Counted from the stretch's first letter, positions 29,360 to 41,178 are shown. The stretch is 64,000 bases of DNA from Pyropia yezoensis (GCA_009829735.1 CM020619.1:29414063-29478062), one strand, 5' to 3'. Notes: generated by a model from the letters alone, not told the origin. Numbers and translations are program-made.

Positions 29360-30039
29360 CGCCCCACGCCCGGCCCTGGCAGCAAGGAGAGCTGCAGCCA
29401 ATATAGGCTTCTTGAACGATTCCTGAAGTGCCCTTAACAGGTTGTCACCTGTCGGTGAGATAGACTCTAAGCGAGCAGTTGCGTAGACAAGTGCCAGCGG
29501 CGAGTGTTTCACAAAAATGTATACCCCTTTGCGGTTGACCGTGGCACCGTCCATCGACACAGCCGACGAGTCGGCCTCTCGCGTGCCCTCCACCACCCGC
29601 GCGTCTGAATGGCCGCCACGGGGGGCACCTAAGTAGGCGCCAGCCCTCGCCGGTCACCAAGTGTAAACCGCCTACCAGTGACAGCGGCGATTTCCAGCTG
29701 CCACGAGAGTGTGTCGAAACAGCTCAGCGGCAAGCAAGACTCGCACATCGCCTCCACCCACAGGAGCCGCCAACGTTGCAGTTGCTCCCCAGTCGCTGCG
29801 GACAGGTCTCCAGGGTGGTCTATAGCTGGAGCAAGGACCCCCATCATCTCGGGTAATGACCGCTTTGCAGCCAGGCAGCTAACCAGGTGCTCTCGCGCCC
29901 GGGTCTTGTTGGGCGTGGTCTCCCACTGGCAGCCGTCTCCCCGACAATGCATCCGGCCTGGTGTGGAGTCGACTTTAACGTAGAGCCACGATCCCGTGCA
30001 GCGAGAAGCAGGGGGCACGGTGCCCCCGCCTGAGGCCAT
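29360..30039 (-). pseudogene. hAT-like transposase fragment (BED-type finger, DUF659-like region)
   Basis: Read from ATG 30039 downward. Residues near the start contain C-x4-C followed by a basic stretch and H-L-x3-C, the pattern of BED-type zinc fingers that open hAT transposases. After a frame change near 29630 a second stretch (29596-29360) has SMDGATVNRKG and a region like DUF659 of hAT-related transposases, where the motif is a DGW-type strand. The gene ends where the LTR of element C starts. The catalytic core is absent, so it is a broken remnant. Family assignment rests on these two patterns only. Confidence 0.45.
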
Positions 30040-32353
30040 GGAGAGCCGTGGGAGGGGGGGAGGGTTGGAGGGAGATGTGCGCCACTGGTGAGGGTGGAGG
30101 GGAAAGGGGAAGAGGTACAGTGCGTACGCGATTATATCGGGCTCGTTTATATCCACCCTGGATATGAACGAGCCGAACAACGCACGAGAGAGCTCCTCAG
30201 CACTGTACAGCAAGATTCCAATAGTGTATTTCTTCGAGCCCGATCTGGAGCATTGCAAAAATCTACAGCACTTATCGATTTCCTGTGCGCTGCGAACGCG
30301 CACCGCCTGCCAACATCACTGTGCTACGGACGGGAAATCGGCGACGCCACGGGTGTCACCCGCATCGCCCGCTTCTCTCGCCTGGTACCGCTCTTTCGAC
30401 GCTTCACCCTTTGAGAACGCCCATATGGACGTCTCAGCCGTCGTTGCCTTGATGGCCAACACGTCGCAGGCGGACGAGTTGAGGGGGGTGGACACGCCAG
30501 ACCGCGTGCGCGCGGCGCAGCGGTGGATGGATGCTGAGAGCGACGTCGCTGCGATTGAAGAGACAATGGATATGGTTCTGGACGGGGAGGAGGACGACCT
30601 GTGAGTGTTTTTCTACACACTTTTATTGTATTTGTTTTACGCTTGCCCCCACATCATTCACTTGTCCATGTACAACCTCCGTGCGTCGTACCGCCACCGT
30701 CTGCGTCTCGTCACCTGCGTGCCCCTCCGTACCCTGCCGGTCCCCTTGTACTCCCCATCTGCGGCCATGAGTTTCGGTTGGGCTCCATTCTCGCGAGCCC
30801 CCCCCGCACTTTTCGGTTGAACACCGTTCTCGCGAGCCCCCCCCGCATCCCCATCCCGCTCCGCCGCCCCCCCCCCGCATCTCTCCTCCTTCACGACGAT
30901 CCTTCCAGTCGCAGACGAGGTCCGCCTCCTCTGTACGCCCGTCCCCTTCACATTTTTCCTGGCCGAGTCAGAACAGGCATTTTCGTACTTGGTAGGCTCG
31001 TTGTCGCGATTCCTCTCGCCACCTGACACATTACTGCACTTGGTGGTACATCAAGTCGGAACAGTACTGTTCCGACTCCAAATGGTGCGGTACAGAAGTG
31101 GGCTACTTCCTCGGGAGACCCCTGGATATGATCGCGTACGCACTGTAGGGGGTCGGCACAGGGGTGATACTCGGCGTGCTCGTGCAAGACTGGTCCGCTC
31201 GTGATAGATTCAGGTGCGATAACGCGCTTTCGGGCTGTGCGTACATTTGCCCATCCTACGGCGCAGCGGGTCACGCGTGGCCGGTCTCGAGTTGAAAGGG
31301 AATGGAACTTTCATTGCAAGAAAACCGCCGCACGGCCCATGTGCGTGCAAGACGAAATTTCACGCATTTTTCCATACGTGGCTGCAAGATCGACATCGGT
31401 CTGCCACGCCCTCTACGTATACGCTCACTGGTAGCTAGTAGGTGCCAAATGTCGACCAGTGCCGGAAATGTCGACCCCCCTGACGGCCCCAAGAGGGCCG
31501 ATTATTGAAGGATGTATTTTTCTCCGCTGCTTGCATCCAACAGCACGAGAAGCTCACATGACCTGGGCTTGAGACCTTCCACCAGCAGATGGACGTAGAC
31601 GTTGTCCACTTTCTGGTCCAGCATCAACCCCTGGGGGTCGACGCCCTCCACGCTGTGCTTTTTTCTCTACTTCAAAGTGTATTTCTGACGCCGTCAAATA
31701 GCACCCAGGTGGCCCAATGTGCGTGGTCGTGCTACACTCAGCATGATGATTCGCTCACCATGCACCGCAGACCCAGATTGATCTCGAATCCGGGTGTTTC
31801 CATTGGCTTCATGGTCTGGTCGACATTCCCAGAGCGACACTTACAGTCCGTTGGGCTTCTCTCGCTCGTAGCTCAGAGAGAACAGAAGCACTCAGAAAAA
31901 AAAAAATACACTTCTTACTCGCCTCGGTCTCCTCTACAAGCACGTGTGATGTGCTTCTCTTGTAGTCCACGGGAACCTTGGATCTCAGCGAGAGTGGTCG
32001 ACATTTGACACACACTAGCTATACGCTCACTGGCGGCGGCACGGGGACCTCTTTCGCAGACACTACATATCGGGCCTCGCGGTCCACGGCGGAGGGGGAT
32101 GGCGCACGCGCATGGCGAAGAAGTACAGTCGCGTGGGCGCGGCGGTCCCCTCCCCTCCCACCTCCCTGTCCCTTCAGGATGAAAACAGGTGGGCACATTA
32201 GCTTCCAGTTTCTCTCTGCCCTTCGAGCGCTCCCACAGTGCGTGAACGCCGCCGCGACCAACACCCGCCCCCCCTCCCCCCCCATCCCCCAGGCCCCTGT
32301 CATTCTCAACCCCCGAAAGCTCGTCCCCCCCTCCCCCCACCCCCCCCCATCGC
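30040..32353. other. Intergenic, 2.3 kb, no confident gene
   Basis: Nearer average GC than the rest of the right half. There is a plus-strand ORF at 30164-30604 whose last 60 codons (from ATG 30425) look protein-like and acidic, but I recognise nothing. A 21-bp direct repeat, TTCTCGCGAG plus a C-run and GCA, lies at 30788-30808 and 30827-30847. Confidence 0.5.
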
Positions 32354-35300
32354 TTAGACCCGAAAGATGTTTTTCTCGTGGTAGAGGATGTGCCCCCGCT
32401 CGTCAATGGCCCGCAGCGCCGCCTCGACCTGCGCGGCGGTCAGGGCGTCGGCATCGTCTGGGGCGTCCTCCTCCTCGGCAAGCCACCCGAGGAGCGCGTC
32501 GAGCGGGAAGCTCTCCTCCCGCAGCCGCGTCGACACTGCGTTGATGGCCGCCAGGACGCGGTCCACCACCGCCGCACTGACGGGGACGTCCGCCGCGGCG
32601 GCGGCAGTGGCCGCCGCTGCCGCCGCCGCGGGGGTGGGGATGACCTTGGCCCGCTTGGCGACGCTCCCGGCCGGCGAGCCGCCGCCGCCGTCCACCTCCA
32701 TCCCGTCCCCGTCGGCCGTCGACAGGGGCAGGGAGCCCCCCACCGACGGCGCCGAGCCGCCGCTGCGGGCCGTCCCGCCGGGCACGACCGACTCCCCGTC
32801 CGTGTCCTCCCCCTCCTCCTCGTCGTCCATGGCGGCCAACGCCGCCGCCGCCGACGCGCGGGAGCGCTTGCGCGTGGACCGGGCGCTCGTTTGGGTGCCG
32901 CCGGGGGGTGCTGCCGACGCCGACGCGGCGGCACCAGACGGGGCGCCGCCGCCGCCAGGAGCTGCTGCTGCCGCCGCCGCCGACCCGCCAGTGGCCGCCG
33001 CGGCCACCGGCCCGCCCCCCCCCCCGCCCCCCTCCTCGTCGTCGCTGTCACTCGTGTCCTCGTCCGAGCCCCCCCCCCCGCCGGCCGCCGCCCCCCCCCG
33101 CGCGCGGCGGGCCGCCGCACGGCGGGCGCGCATGGCGGCGCGGAAGGCGCGGTCCCCCTTGTGCGGCGCCGCCTGGTTAAACAGCGCGTACCGGAGGAGC
33201 TCCGCCCCCGCCGCGGCGTCGGCGGCCTCGACGGCCGACGCCAGGCGGAGCTTGGCGTGCGCCGTGGCCAGCCGGATGAGCGTCTCGAGGACGCGCGGGG
33301 TGATGGGCAGAGTCTTGACTGACTCCCCGTCTGCCCGCAGGTCCCGGTACGCGCTCGCAATCGCCGACGCCGCGGCGGGCGTCAGGGAGGGGGGGGCGTG
33401 CCGGGACTTCGCATAGTGCACGTACTTTTTGACGAAGTCGAGCGACAGCACCTTGCCGGCCGTGCTGTCGGCAGCCGCGGCAGCGGCCGCGGCGGCGGCC
33501 GCGGCGCGGCGGCCCGCCGCCGCGCGAGTGCTGCCGCCGCCGCCGCCGCCGTCCTCCTCGCCGGGGGCGGCCGCCTCGGCGGCGGCGAGCGCCGCCGCCG
33601 CCGACGCGGCATAGACGGCTTGGGCGGAGCGCTCCCACACGGGCGACGTGCCGTCCCCATCCTCGTCGTCGCCACCAATGCCGCCCACCCCCCCGCCGCC
33701 GCCCCCACCACCGCCGCCATCGTCGCCGTCCATCGCAACGGGCGCCCGGTACCGGTGCGCCCGCAGCACGTGGTCGGCAATGACCGCGTCGCGGCTCGCG
33801 TCGGCCGCGTCGAGCACAATGAACAGCAGGTCAAAACGGGAGAGCAGCGAGTCGGGCAGCGCGATATTCTCGTGCGGCTTGCGCCGCCGGTCGTAGCTCC
33901 CGTACACGGGGTTGGCGGCGGCCACCACCGAACAGCGGGCGTTGAGGGAGGCGTGGATGCCCGCCTTGGCAATCGTCACCGTCTGCTGCTCCATCACCTC
34001 GTGGATGGCCACCCGGTCCTCGTCGTTCATCTTGTCAAACTCGTCAATGCACACGACGCCCCGGTCGGCCAGCACCATCGCGCCCGCCTCGAGCGCCCGC
34101 TCCCCCGTGTCCGGGTCCGACGTGACCGCCGCGGTGAGGCCGACGCCCGACGAGCCGCGGCCGGTGGTGGAGAGCGCCAGCGGCGCGGTGTGGAGGATAA
34201 AGCGGAGAAGCTGGGACTTGGCCGTCGATGGGTCCCCAACGAGCAGCACGTTGATGTCGCCACGCAAGTGGGTGCCGTTGGCCAGGTTCCGCTCCGCGCC
34301 GCCCACCAGCAGCAGCAGCAGCGCCCGCTTGATGTAGTCTGCCCCGCAGATGGAGGGCGCGATGGAGCGGGCGAGGAGGGAAAAGCTGCCGGCCATGGCG
34401 GCCACCTTGCGCACGTTGCGAACGTCCCCGGCGGTCAGCGTGAGGGCCACCTCGGACGCGGCGGTCGGGTCCGCGGCGCCCGCCGAGCCACTCGCGGCGG
34501 TGCCGCCGGCGCCACTCCCGCCCCCCGCCCCCCGGCCGCCCGCCGACCGCTGCGTCACGGCCACAGCCACGACAAGCGTCTTGAAGACACCCGTCCCCGA
34601 CGCGGCCTGCGCGCCCGACACGGCACGGTAAACGCCGACCACGTCGATGCGGTCGCCCGGCTTGGCGCGGTCGACGAGGTCCGCCTCGACGAGGATGTCC
34701 ACGGCCCGTGGGAGCTGCCCCGCAGGCGCCTTTTCCGGCATCTCCTGGATGGTCAGCCGCTGCGAGTCGCGGTACCAGCAGGCGCCGTACTCGGTCTCGA
34801 GCGGGTTCCCATCGCCGTCCACCCGCGGGTAGGCGCTGCCCGGCACGCCCGCTGCGCCCGAGTAGGCCATCATGGACGTCAACGCCGCGTTGTCCCGGTA
34901 CACCTTTTCGTGTGTCGCCTTGGTCGCCGGGCAGTAGTGGACGCTCTTGACCAGCTTTGGCCGCACCCCCGAGCAGCGCGTCACAATCCCCTCGACGCAC
35001 ACCACCGAGCCGACCAGGTGCGCGCGCAGGCCCCGGGGGGACACCCGGCGGCCGCCAAACGCGCCCGACAGGCCCACCGCGTGGGCCGACAGCGCACGGG
35101 CCGACGCGGGGTCCCCGAGGCTGGGGCGGACCGACTTGGCCAGCTCCCGAAACGCCTTTTCCAGCACCGGCAGGTGCGTGACGGGGGTGGTGAGGAGGGA
35201 CCGGGCGAGCGCGGCGTCGACGGCGCGGAGCTCGTCAATGTTGACAATCAGCCGCTTTTCTGTGCCGCCCGAGAGGGGGGGGAGGGGGCAGGGGAGGGGA

Positions 35301-35815
35301 GTATCAGGACGTATGGCACGCAATGCGGATGACGTGACAGGATGGCGACAAGGAAGAGGAGTCGTCAGTAAACGGACGACAGGACCGAGGCCGCGCTGTC
35401 CCGGCGGGGCGTACCGCACCGTCTCCACCCCGCTCTCTGGCTGAATGGCTCACCTTTACCCCCCCACCCCCCCCTCCCCAGAGATAGCATCCTCGTCGCG
35501 TCACCCATTCCAACCCCGCCACAACACCGCCCTCCCCCCCCCCACGGCGCCTCCACCCTCCAGGGCTCTCTCGCCCATGACCGCAGAGCAGCCTGCCGGC
35601 GCACCCCCCCACCCACCCCGCCCACCCTGTCCACCCCCCCTCTCGCCCCCCTTTGGTCGCCAAGCACCACACGTACCGTCACGCTCGAGCATGCCCTCAA
35701 TGATGGGCATGATGGGCCCGGCGCCAAAGCCCGGGCCATCGAGAAAGTCGGAAAACTTGCGCAGCAACACCGCGTCGGCGGCGGTGGCCGCCGCCGCCGC
35801 CGCCGTGTCGGCCAT
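32354..35815 (-). CDS. MCM3: DNA replication licensing factor MCM3 (two exons)
   Basis: Subunit of the nuclear MCM2-7 replicative helicase. I read two exons: 35815-35677 (46 codons plus one base) and 35259-32354, with a 417-bp intron starting GTACGT and ending CACAG. Splicing gives 1014 aa and joins LERD to EKRLIVNIDELR, the conserved MCM3 N-terminal region. Motifs: VCVEGIVT and VHYCPATK in the OB domain, IQEMPEKAPAGQLPR, Walker A GDPSTAKSQ (about residue 388), Walker B CIDEFDKM (about 451), arginine finger SRFD (about 520), and a C-terminal winged-helix-like segment. VHYCPATK plus EKAPAGQLPR identifies MCM3 rather than other MCMs. It is longer than usual because Gly-, Ala- and Asp-rich inserts follow the AAA+ core (about 33500-33730 and 32600-33100). 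Confidence 0.95.
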
Positions 35816-37076
35816 GATGGGGGTGGGGGGGGGAGCTGCCGCGGGATGGCGGTGTGACCAGGGGAGAGGGCGGCTATGGAAATAGAGGGAGAGGCGAGGG
35901 GAAGGCCGGGGGAGCAGCAACGGGAGAAAGTGAAAGCGGCAGGATGGAGGATAGGTGCGGGGGACAGATGGGAGAGGGCGAGAGAGACCCCGGCAGGGGT
36001 TGCCTATGGGAGGGATGGGAAAACGGAGGTTGCGGAGGAAGGTGAGGGCGGAGGGGGACGTTCCGCAGGGCAAGGAAACAGCTGTTGCGTACGGTGGGGT
36101 GGGGGTTGCCGGCGAGTAGGGGATGGGGGACAGAGCTACAGGGTCGGCGGCGGGCGCGGGCGGGCGCCGCCGCTACCTCCGCCGGCGCTGCGCAGTGGGG
36201 TGCTTAGGTCGGGGAAACGGCGGGAAATAGGGGAAGTGGGCAGACTGGACCCAGGGAAGGGGGGCTTTCAAAACAGGGCAGTGAGGGGGAGTCCCCCAGG
36301 GGACAAGGATCGCACCTGCCCAGCGGTACAACCACCAATCGGGCGCCTTCCCGCCACGATTCACACGACTCACTTTTTACGCGCGAAATAGGCTCTGTGC
36401 CATCCCCTTTGCCCCCCCCCACACCCCGAATGACGGCGAAGACGGTCGCTCGCACCGACGACGTGGGACGTTACCGCAGTGCTGTGGGGGGGGACGTGGG
36501 GTGCACTAGTCAGAGAGCCCTTCGTACCCTCCATCCAGCCACCACCTCACCTCGCTCATGTCCCCCTTGCCGTCGTGACTGGGACCTTTGCATCGTGACG
36601 CCGACCACGCTCCGGTCGCTGGACCACGCCCAGCTCAAGCCCCCTGTTTCCAGTCTGGAGCGACGGACCGGGACAGGCCCGTCGCCTGCTGGCAACAACT
36701 GACTCACGGAAGGCGCCATTCCCAAAGCTCATCGGTTGGACTGGGCGGCGCGCTCGGGGCTCTTGGGACGCCGTTGAAAGGAGGGCCCCAGAGGGAGGGG
36801 GTCCAGGCGAGGTGCCCACGCAGGTCGTTGGAAGCGACCCGCGCGTTTCTTTCTTCCTTCTTCTTCGTTGCTATCCCTCACTCTCTTCGTAGAGGGCGCG
36901 CTCTCCCCACGCATAGATTCCATTCATCCCACCCGCCATGTCCATCGGGACCGCGTGGGGTGTGCGCAAGAGCCCTTGCTGGCGGACACTCGTGCGCGCC
37001 CTCCACCGTCCGCGGCGGCATCCGCATCGCCAACAAGGATGGAAAGCCGCGCGGGCAGATGATGCCAGCCGCCCCG
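35816..37076. other. Intergenic, 1.3 kb, no gene seen
   Basis: GC-rich. The start is purine-rich on the plus strand (35850-36130), so a promoter for MCM3 would lie here. No conserved protein motif was found on either strand. Confidence 0.5.
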
Positions 37077-37895
37077 CTAATCGCCACCGCCGTTGCCGCC
37101 ACGCCCGCGACCGTTGCCGCCGCGGCCCCGCGGGCGGCCATCCCGACGAAGGCCGCGGCGGTCACCGTGGCCACGCCCGCGGCGAGGGGGGGGGGACCCC
37201 GAGGGCGTTGCAGCGGGAGTCGCCGACGCCGCCGGCGCTGGTGACGCGCTCGCGCGGCGCCCGCTGCGGGGCTTGGGCGTCGCCGACGGAGCGGGCGACG
37301 CCGCCGCCGCCGGCGCGGCCGTCGGCACGGGGCTGGCCGGCGCGGCGCCCGCCGGCGTCGGTGTCGGCGTCGGCCGGCGGCCACGGCCACGGGCACGGCC
37401 ACGCCCGCCGCCACGGCCACGGCCACGCCCGCCGCCACGCCCGCCGCCACGGTTGCGACTGCGGCGGGCCGCGCGGGTGGTCATGACCCCGCCCTCGGGG
37501 GTGCGGCAAAAGCGGCCGCCGCGGCGGCGCCCCCATCGGCCCCGCGTCACGGGGAGGGCGTCACACGCCGGCAGGGCGGCCACGTCGCCTACGCGGGTGG
37601 CCAGGATGCACCGCCCGATGGCGGTGCCGTTGCGGCCCGCCCGCACCGTTACGCACAGGCGGGCGTCGGCGCAGGGGGGGGCCCCCGTCGCCGACGCGCA
37701 GGTGGGACCGGGCGTCGGGCGGCCGCCGCGGCCGTCCAGACGAAAGCCCCACCGGGCGGCTGCCCCGTCCATGGCGGCAGCGGGCGCGCCCGACACGCTG
37801 CCCGCCGTCGTCGCGCCGGCGGCGGTGGTCGTAAGAGCCAGCAGCAGCAGCGCGCTGACCCCGCACACGGCCTTGGTCGCCCCCATCACAGCCAT
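37077..37895 (-). CDS. Putative secreted protein with Arg/Gly- and Pro/Ala-rich tail
   Basis: 272 aa from ATG 37895. The start has a signal-peptide profile: a short basic/polar lead, a hydrophobic run LLLLALTT, then small residues AGATTAG. A Cys-containing region follows (about residues 40-130: PTCAS, PPCAD, RLCVTV, GRCIL, PACDAL), which could form disulfides. The remaining half is low-complexity: repeated RGRGGG and RGRAR, a Pro/Thr/Ala/Ser stretch, and a final RGRGG/GNGRG tail. A TTAAATAG element lies about 90 bases upstream. It could be an extracellular matrix or cell-wall protein, but no family is recognised. The alternative, an artefact of GC-rich DNA, is not excluded because opposite-strand frames are also open here. 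Confidence 0.45.
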   Translation of the reverse strand: MAVMGATKAVCGVSALLLLALTTTAAGATTAGSVSGAPAAAMDGAAARWGFRLDGRGGRPTPGPTCASATGAPPCADARLCVTVRAGRNGTAIGRCILATRVGDVAALPACDALPVTRGRWGRRRGGRFCRTPEGGVMTTRAARRSRNRGGGRGGGRGRGRGGGRGRARGRGRRPTPTPTPAGAAPASPVPTAAPAAAASPAPSATPKPRSGRRASASPAPAASATPAATPSGSPPPRRGRGHGDRRGLRRDGRPRGRGGNGRGRGGNGGGD

Positions 37896-39285
37896 CACAG
37901 CCACAGAGGTGGGTGGTGTGAAAAGGGGGAGGGGTAGGAAGAGCGGGGAGGGGGGGGGTCAGCAAACTGGACACCGCCAACTATTTAACTTGCACAGACT
38001 GGTCTGGCCGCCGCTGGAGTGTTCCCCCCGCCAACCCCGGCTGTGCCGGTGGGTGAGGGGTGTGTGGGAATGGGGTGAGGTGGGATGCCCGGTCTCTCTC
38101 ACGAACTGCGGCCCCAGCGACCCCCTTATACTCGCCCGCCGCCGCCATCACATGCCCGCCCGTCGCCACCACCGGCCCGTCGCCACCACCCGCCCGCCGC
38201 ACAGAGCCGCGCCCCCCACTGGCTGGCGGCGTCACCACATGCGGCAGGCCGCGTCGCCACGGGCTAGCCGCGTCGCCACGGACCAGCCACGGCGCTCTCC
38301 CCGAGGGGAGCTGCCGCCGTCAGTGTCAGGGGGGGGAGGACGACCTGGAGTAGCCATTGCTGGGGCGGGGGCTTCATGCAGGCACCCCCCCATGGTGCAT
38401 CATGATGGTTCCGCGCGTGGTCGACGCCTCAGGCCGACAAGACCAGGACCCAAACAGGGGCGAGCAGCTGGGAGGCGGAGGGAGGGCGAGCACACTTTGG
38501 TGGGCGGGCGCAGGCGTGAGCAGGCAAAAGGGGCAGGCAGGTGGAGGGGGGACGCGTTGGTCCGACACCTCTCGATGGAGGGGTGATAGCCGGTGGGGTA
38601 GCGGGAAGGGCCAGGCCGGCGCAGGATGCAGGCGCCGCGTGGCCGCCGGAGGTCGCGCCGCGACAGATTTTCCCCCGAAAGAGGAGACGACTGATCATCA
38701 AATGAGTGGGACGCGGCCGATACCCACGTGACCGTGCACCCAATCGGGGAGAGGGGTGACGCGCGGGCGCGGCGGGAAACGGGAAGACATTTTTCGTACA
38801 GTAGTACCCCGAAAAGAGACTGGAAAGGGAAAGAGTGCCGAGGATTTTACAAGTCCGAGAAGTTACCAACACACAGATGGTGGATCACTGGCTCACCCAG
38901 CTTCCACGGCCATTGGAGGAGTGGCGCACCTCGCGCTCGAACCTGGACCTGTCAATCGCGCATCGTCCCAGCCCCCACCGCCCTCTGCTGCTGCCGTGCG
39001 CGCCTACCAGACCATGCTCCTGTAGCAGGTGGCTGATGGATGCAAAGTTTTGCATCTCTCTCCTGAGGTGCGAGTATGAACCCGTCCCCCCTCCCGGCCC
39101 CTTTTGTGACCGGGAGGACGCCTCTCGGCGCTGCGGCCTCCTGAGCTGGAGCGCCCCCGCCAATGCACCCACCGCGCCTCTGGTCCCTGTGCCAAGTCGC
39201 TGCTGGCGGGTCGCCATTGTCGGCCTGTCCCTCCTCCCGCCCCTCCCGCTCCCCTTTTCGGCCTTGACACGCCCCCCCCCGTCTC
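37896..39285. other. Intergenic, 1.4 kb, no gene seen
   Basis: Divergent spacer between the minus-strand gene ending at 37077 and the mutase gene. It contains a CGTCGCCACC-type imperfect repeat (about 38150-38290). Promoters for both neighbours should lie here. No confident protein. Confidence 0.5.
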
Positions 39286-41178
39286 ATGGCGCCGTCCCCC
39301 TTTACCAAGCCCCCCGGCCCGGTGGCGCTCATCGTCCTTGATGGCGTGGGGTTGGCCCCCTCGTCCCCCTACAACGCGTGGGCAGTGGCGGCGACGCCCA
39401 CCCTCGACGCCCTCACGGCGGGGGAGCTCCCCACGGGGGTGCCCACCACCGCGGGGGCGGCCGTGCTGACCACCACCCTCGCCGCGTCGGGGCGGGCGGT
39501 GGGCCTGCGGGAGCCCGGCGATGCGGGCAATTCGGAGGTGGGGCACGTCACCCTTGGGGCGGGGCGGGTGCTGCGGCAGGCCGCCGCGGCGATTGATGAC
39601 GGGCTGGCGGGGGGGCGCTTCCGGGAGGGCGACGTGTGGCGGTGGCTGATGGAGGCGGTGGGCGAGCAGCAGCAGGGGGGAGCTGGGGGGGGGGAGGGGG
39701 GGGAGGGGGCGCCACCAGCCGCAGAGGCGGGAACGGCCGGGCCTGACGACCAAGACGGGACGGCGGGTGGGGATGGTGAGGAGGGTGGGCAACGGCCGCC
39801 TGCCACGCTGCACCTGCTGGGGCTGCTTTCCGACGGGGGTGTCCACGCGGTGATGGACCACGTGTGGACTCTGCTGGACGCGGCGGTAGCGGATGGCGTC
39901 CGTCGCATCCGCTTGCACGTGCTGACTGACGGGCGGGATGTGGGCGAGCGCACCGCCCTTGGCTTCCTGGACCAGCTGGACGCCAAGCTGGCGGCCATCC
40001 GCGACGGCGCCGACGGGAACGTCGACGTGGCGGTTGCCAGCGGCGGCGGCCGCATGGCCGTCACCATGGACCGCTATGGCACCGACTGGGGCGTTGTGGC
40101 CGCCGGCTGGCACGCGCACGTGGCGGGCGACACGGAGACGGTGGCGGCCTTCCCGTCTGCGGCTGCCGCGGTGAAGGCGGCGTACAAGGACGGGCTCAAC
40201 GACCAGCACATCCCCGCGTTTGTGGTGGTCGACCCCGACGGCCGCCCCGTTGGCCGCATGGCGGACGGCGACGCGGTGGTGCTGTGGAACTACCGGGGGG
40301 ACCGGGCGGTGGAGATGGCCCGCGCGCTGGACACCCCCGCGGGGGAGGAGTGGCCCCACTTTGACCGCCGCCACGTGCCACGCGTGCGCTTTGCGGGCAT
40401 GACCGTCTATGACGAGGAGGAGGGGGTGCCTGACGCCGCGCTCGTCTCACCCGTGGCGGTGGACCAGCCGGTTGGCGAGGTAGTCGCGGCGGCTGGCCTG
40501 ACCCGCCTGTGCGTGGCCGAGTCGAAAAAGTTCGGACATCTCACGTATTTCTTCAATGGGCACAGGGGCACCCCGTTTGACCCGTCCGTGGAGGAGTATG
40601 TCAAGGTGGACAGCCTGCCGGGGCGGGATGAGGACCACCCGGCCATGGCCACGGAGGCGGTGGTGGAGCGGGTCCTCGACGCGGTTCAGGGCCGGGACGG
40701 GCGCGTGCCAGACCTGCTGTGTATCAATTTCGCAAACGGGGACATGTGCGGGCACACGGGCGTCATGGCCGCCGCGGTGGCGGGGATGGAGACGTTGGAC
40801 GCGGCGCTCGCGCGGCTGCTGTCTGCGGTGGTGGGCGCGGGGGGGGTGGCGGTGGTGACCGCTGACCACGGAAATGTGGAGCAGATGGCGGAGCTGGACG
40901 AGGACAGCGGGGTGGTGGCGGGGGACACCCCCGGTGGGTGGGCGCCCCTCACCGCCCACACCACCGCGGCAGTGCCGCTGTGGGTGGTGGGCGCCCCCGT
41001 GGGGGGGATGGCCATTGACGGGGGGGCCCGGTGGGACGCGGGCACCCCGGGGGGCGACCCGACGTGTGACGGACCGGGGATTGCCAATGTGTCTGCGGCG
41101 GTGCTGCACCTGCTGGGGCTGGAATCGCCCGACGAGTACCTGCCTTCTGTGCTGGTCGAAGCAAAGAAGGAAGCGTAA
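39286..41178 (+). CDS. gpmI: 2,3-bisphosphoglycerate-independent phosphoglycerate mutase
   Basis: 630 aa. It interconverts 3- and 2-phosphoglycerate in glycolysis using two metal ions and a phosphoserine intermediate. Motifs of the alkaline-phosphatase superfamily: LIVLDGVG near the N-terminus (metal Asp19), GNSEVGH with the catalytic Ser83, LLSDGGVH, TDGRD, MDRYG, NYRGDRAVEM, YFFNG, and VTADHGNVEQM with Asp527-His528 near the end. Single open frame, start chosen at the first in-frame ATG (TCTCATGG). The family is usually about 510-560 aa; the extra length is mainly a Gly/Glu/Ala-rich insert at about residues 128-170. No clear transit peptide, so it is probably cytosolic. The next gene is over 6 kb away. 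Confidence 0.96.
   Translation: MAPSPFTKPPGPVALIVLDGVGLAPSSPYNAWAVAATPTLDALTAGELPTGVPTTAGAAVLTTTLAASGRAVGLREPGDAGNSEVGHVTLGAGRVLRQAAAAIDDGLAGGRFREGDVWRWLMEAVGEQQQGGAGGGEGGEGAPPAAEAGTAGPDDQDGTAGGDGEEGGQRPPATLHLLGLLSDGGVHAVMDHVWTLLDAAVADGVRRIRLHVLTDGRDVGERTALGFLDQLDAKLAAIRDGADGNVDVAVASGGGRMAVTMDRYGTDWGVVAAGWHAHVAGDTETVAAFPSAAAAVKAAYKDGLNDQHIPAFVVVDPDGRPVGRMADGDAVVLWNYRGDRAVEMARALDTPAGEEWPHFDRRHVPRVRFAGMTVYDEEEGVPDAALVSPVAVDQPVGEVVAAAGLTRLCVAESKKFGHLTYFFNGHRGTPFDPSVEEYVKVDSLPGRDEDHPAMATEAVVERVLDAVQGRDGRVPDLLCINFANGDMCGHTGVMAAAVAGMETLDAALARLLSAVVGAGGVAVVTADHGNVEQMAELDEDSGVVAGDTPGGWAPLTAHTTAAVPLWVVGAPVGGMAIDGGARWDAGTPGGDPTCDGPGIANVSAAVLHLLGLESPDEYLPSVLVEAKKEA

Noticed and set aside
32378..35332. 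Long plus-strand frames opposite MCM3 (up to 644 codons)
   Set aside because: They are antisense shadows created by high GC at third codon positions of MCM3, whose motifs are unambiguous.
37093..38586. Plus-strand frame of 497 codons
   Set aside because: Arg/Pro-rich composition typical of a GC shadow. The minus-strand frame with a signal peptide is more protein-like.
39004..40374. Minus-strand frame of 456 codons opposite the phosphoglycerate mutase
   Set aside because: Shadow of the mutase gene, without any recognisable domain.
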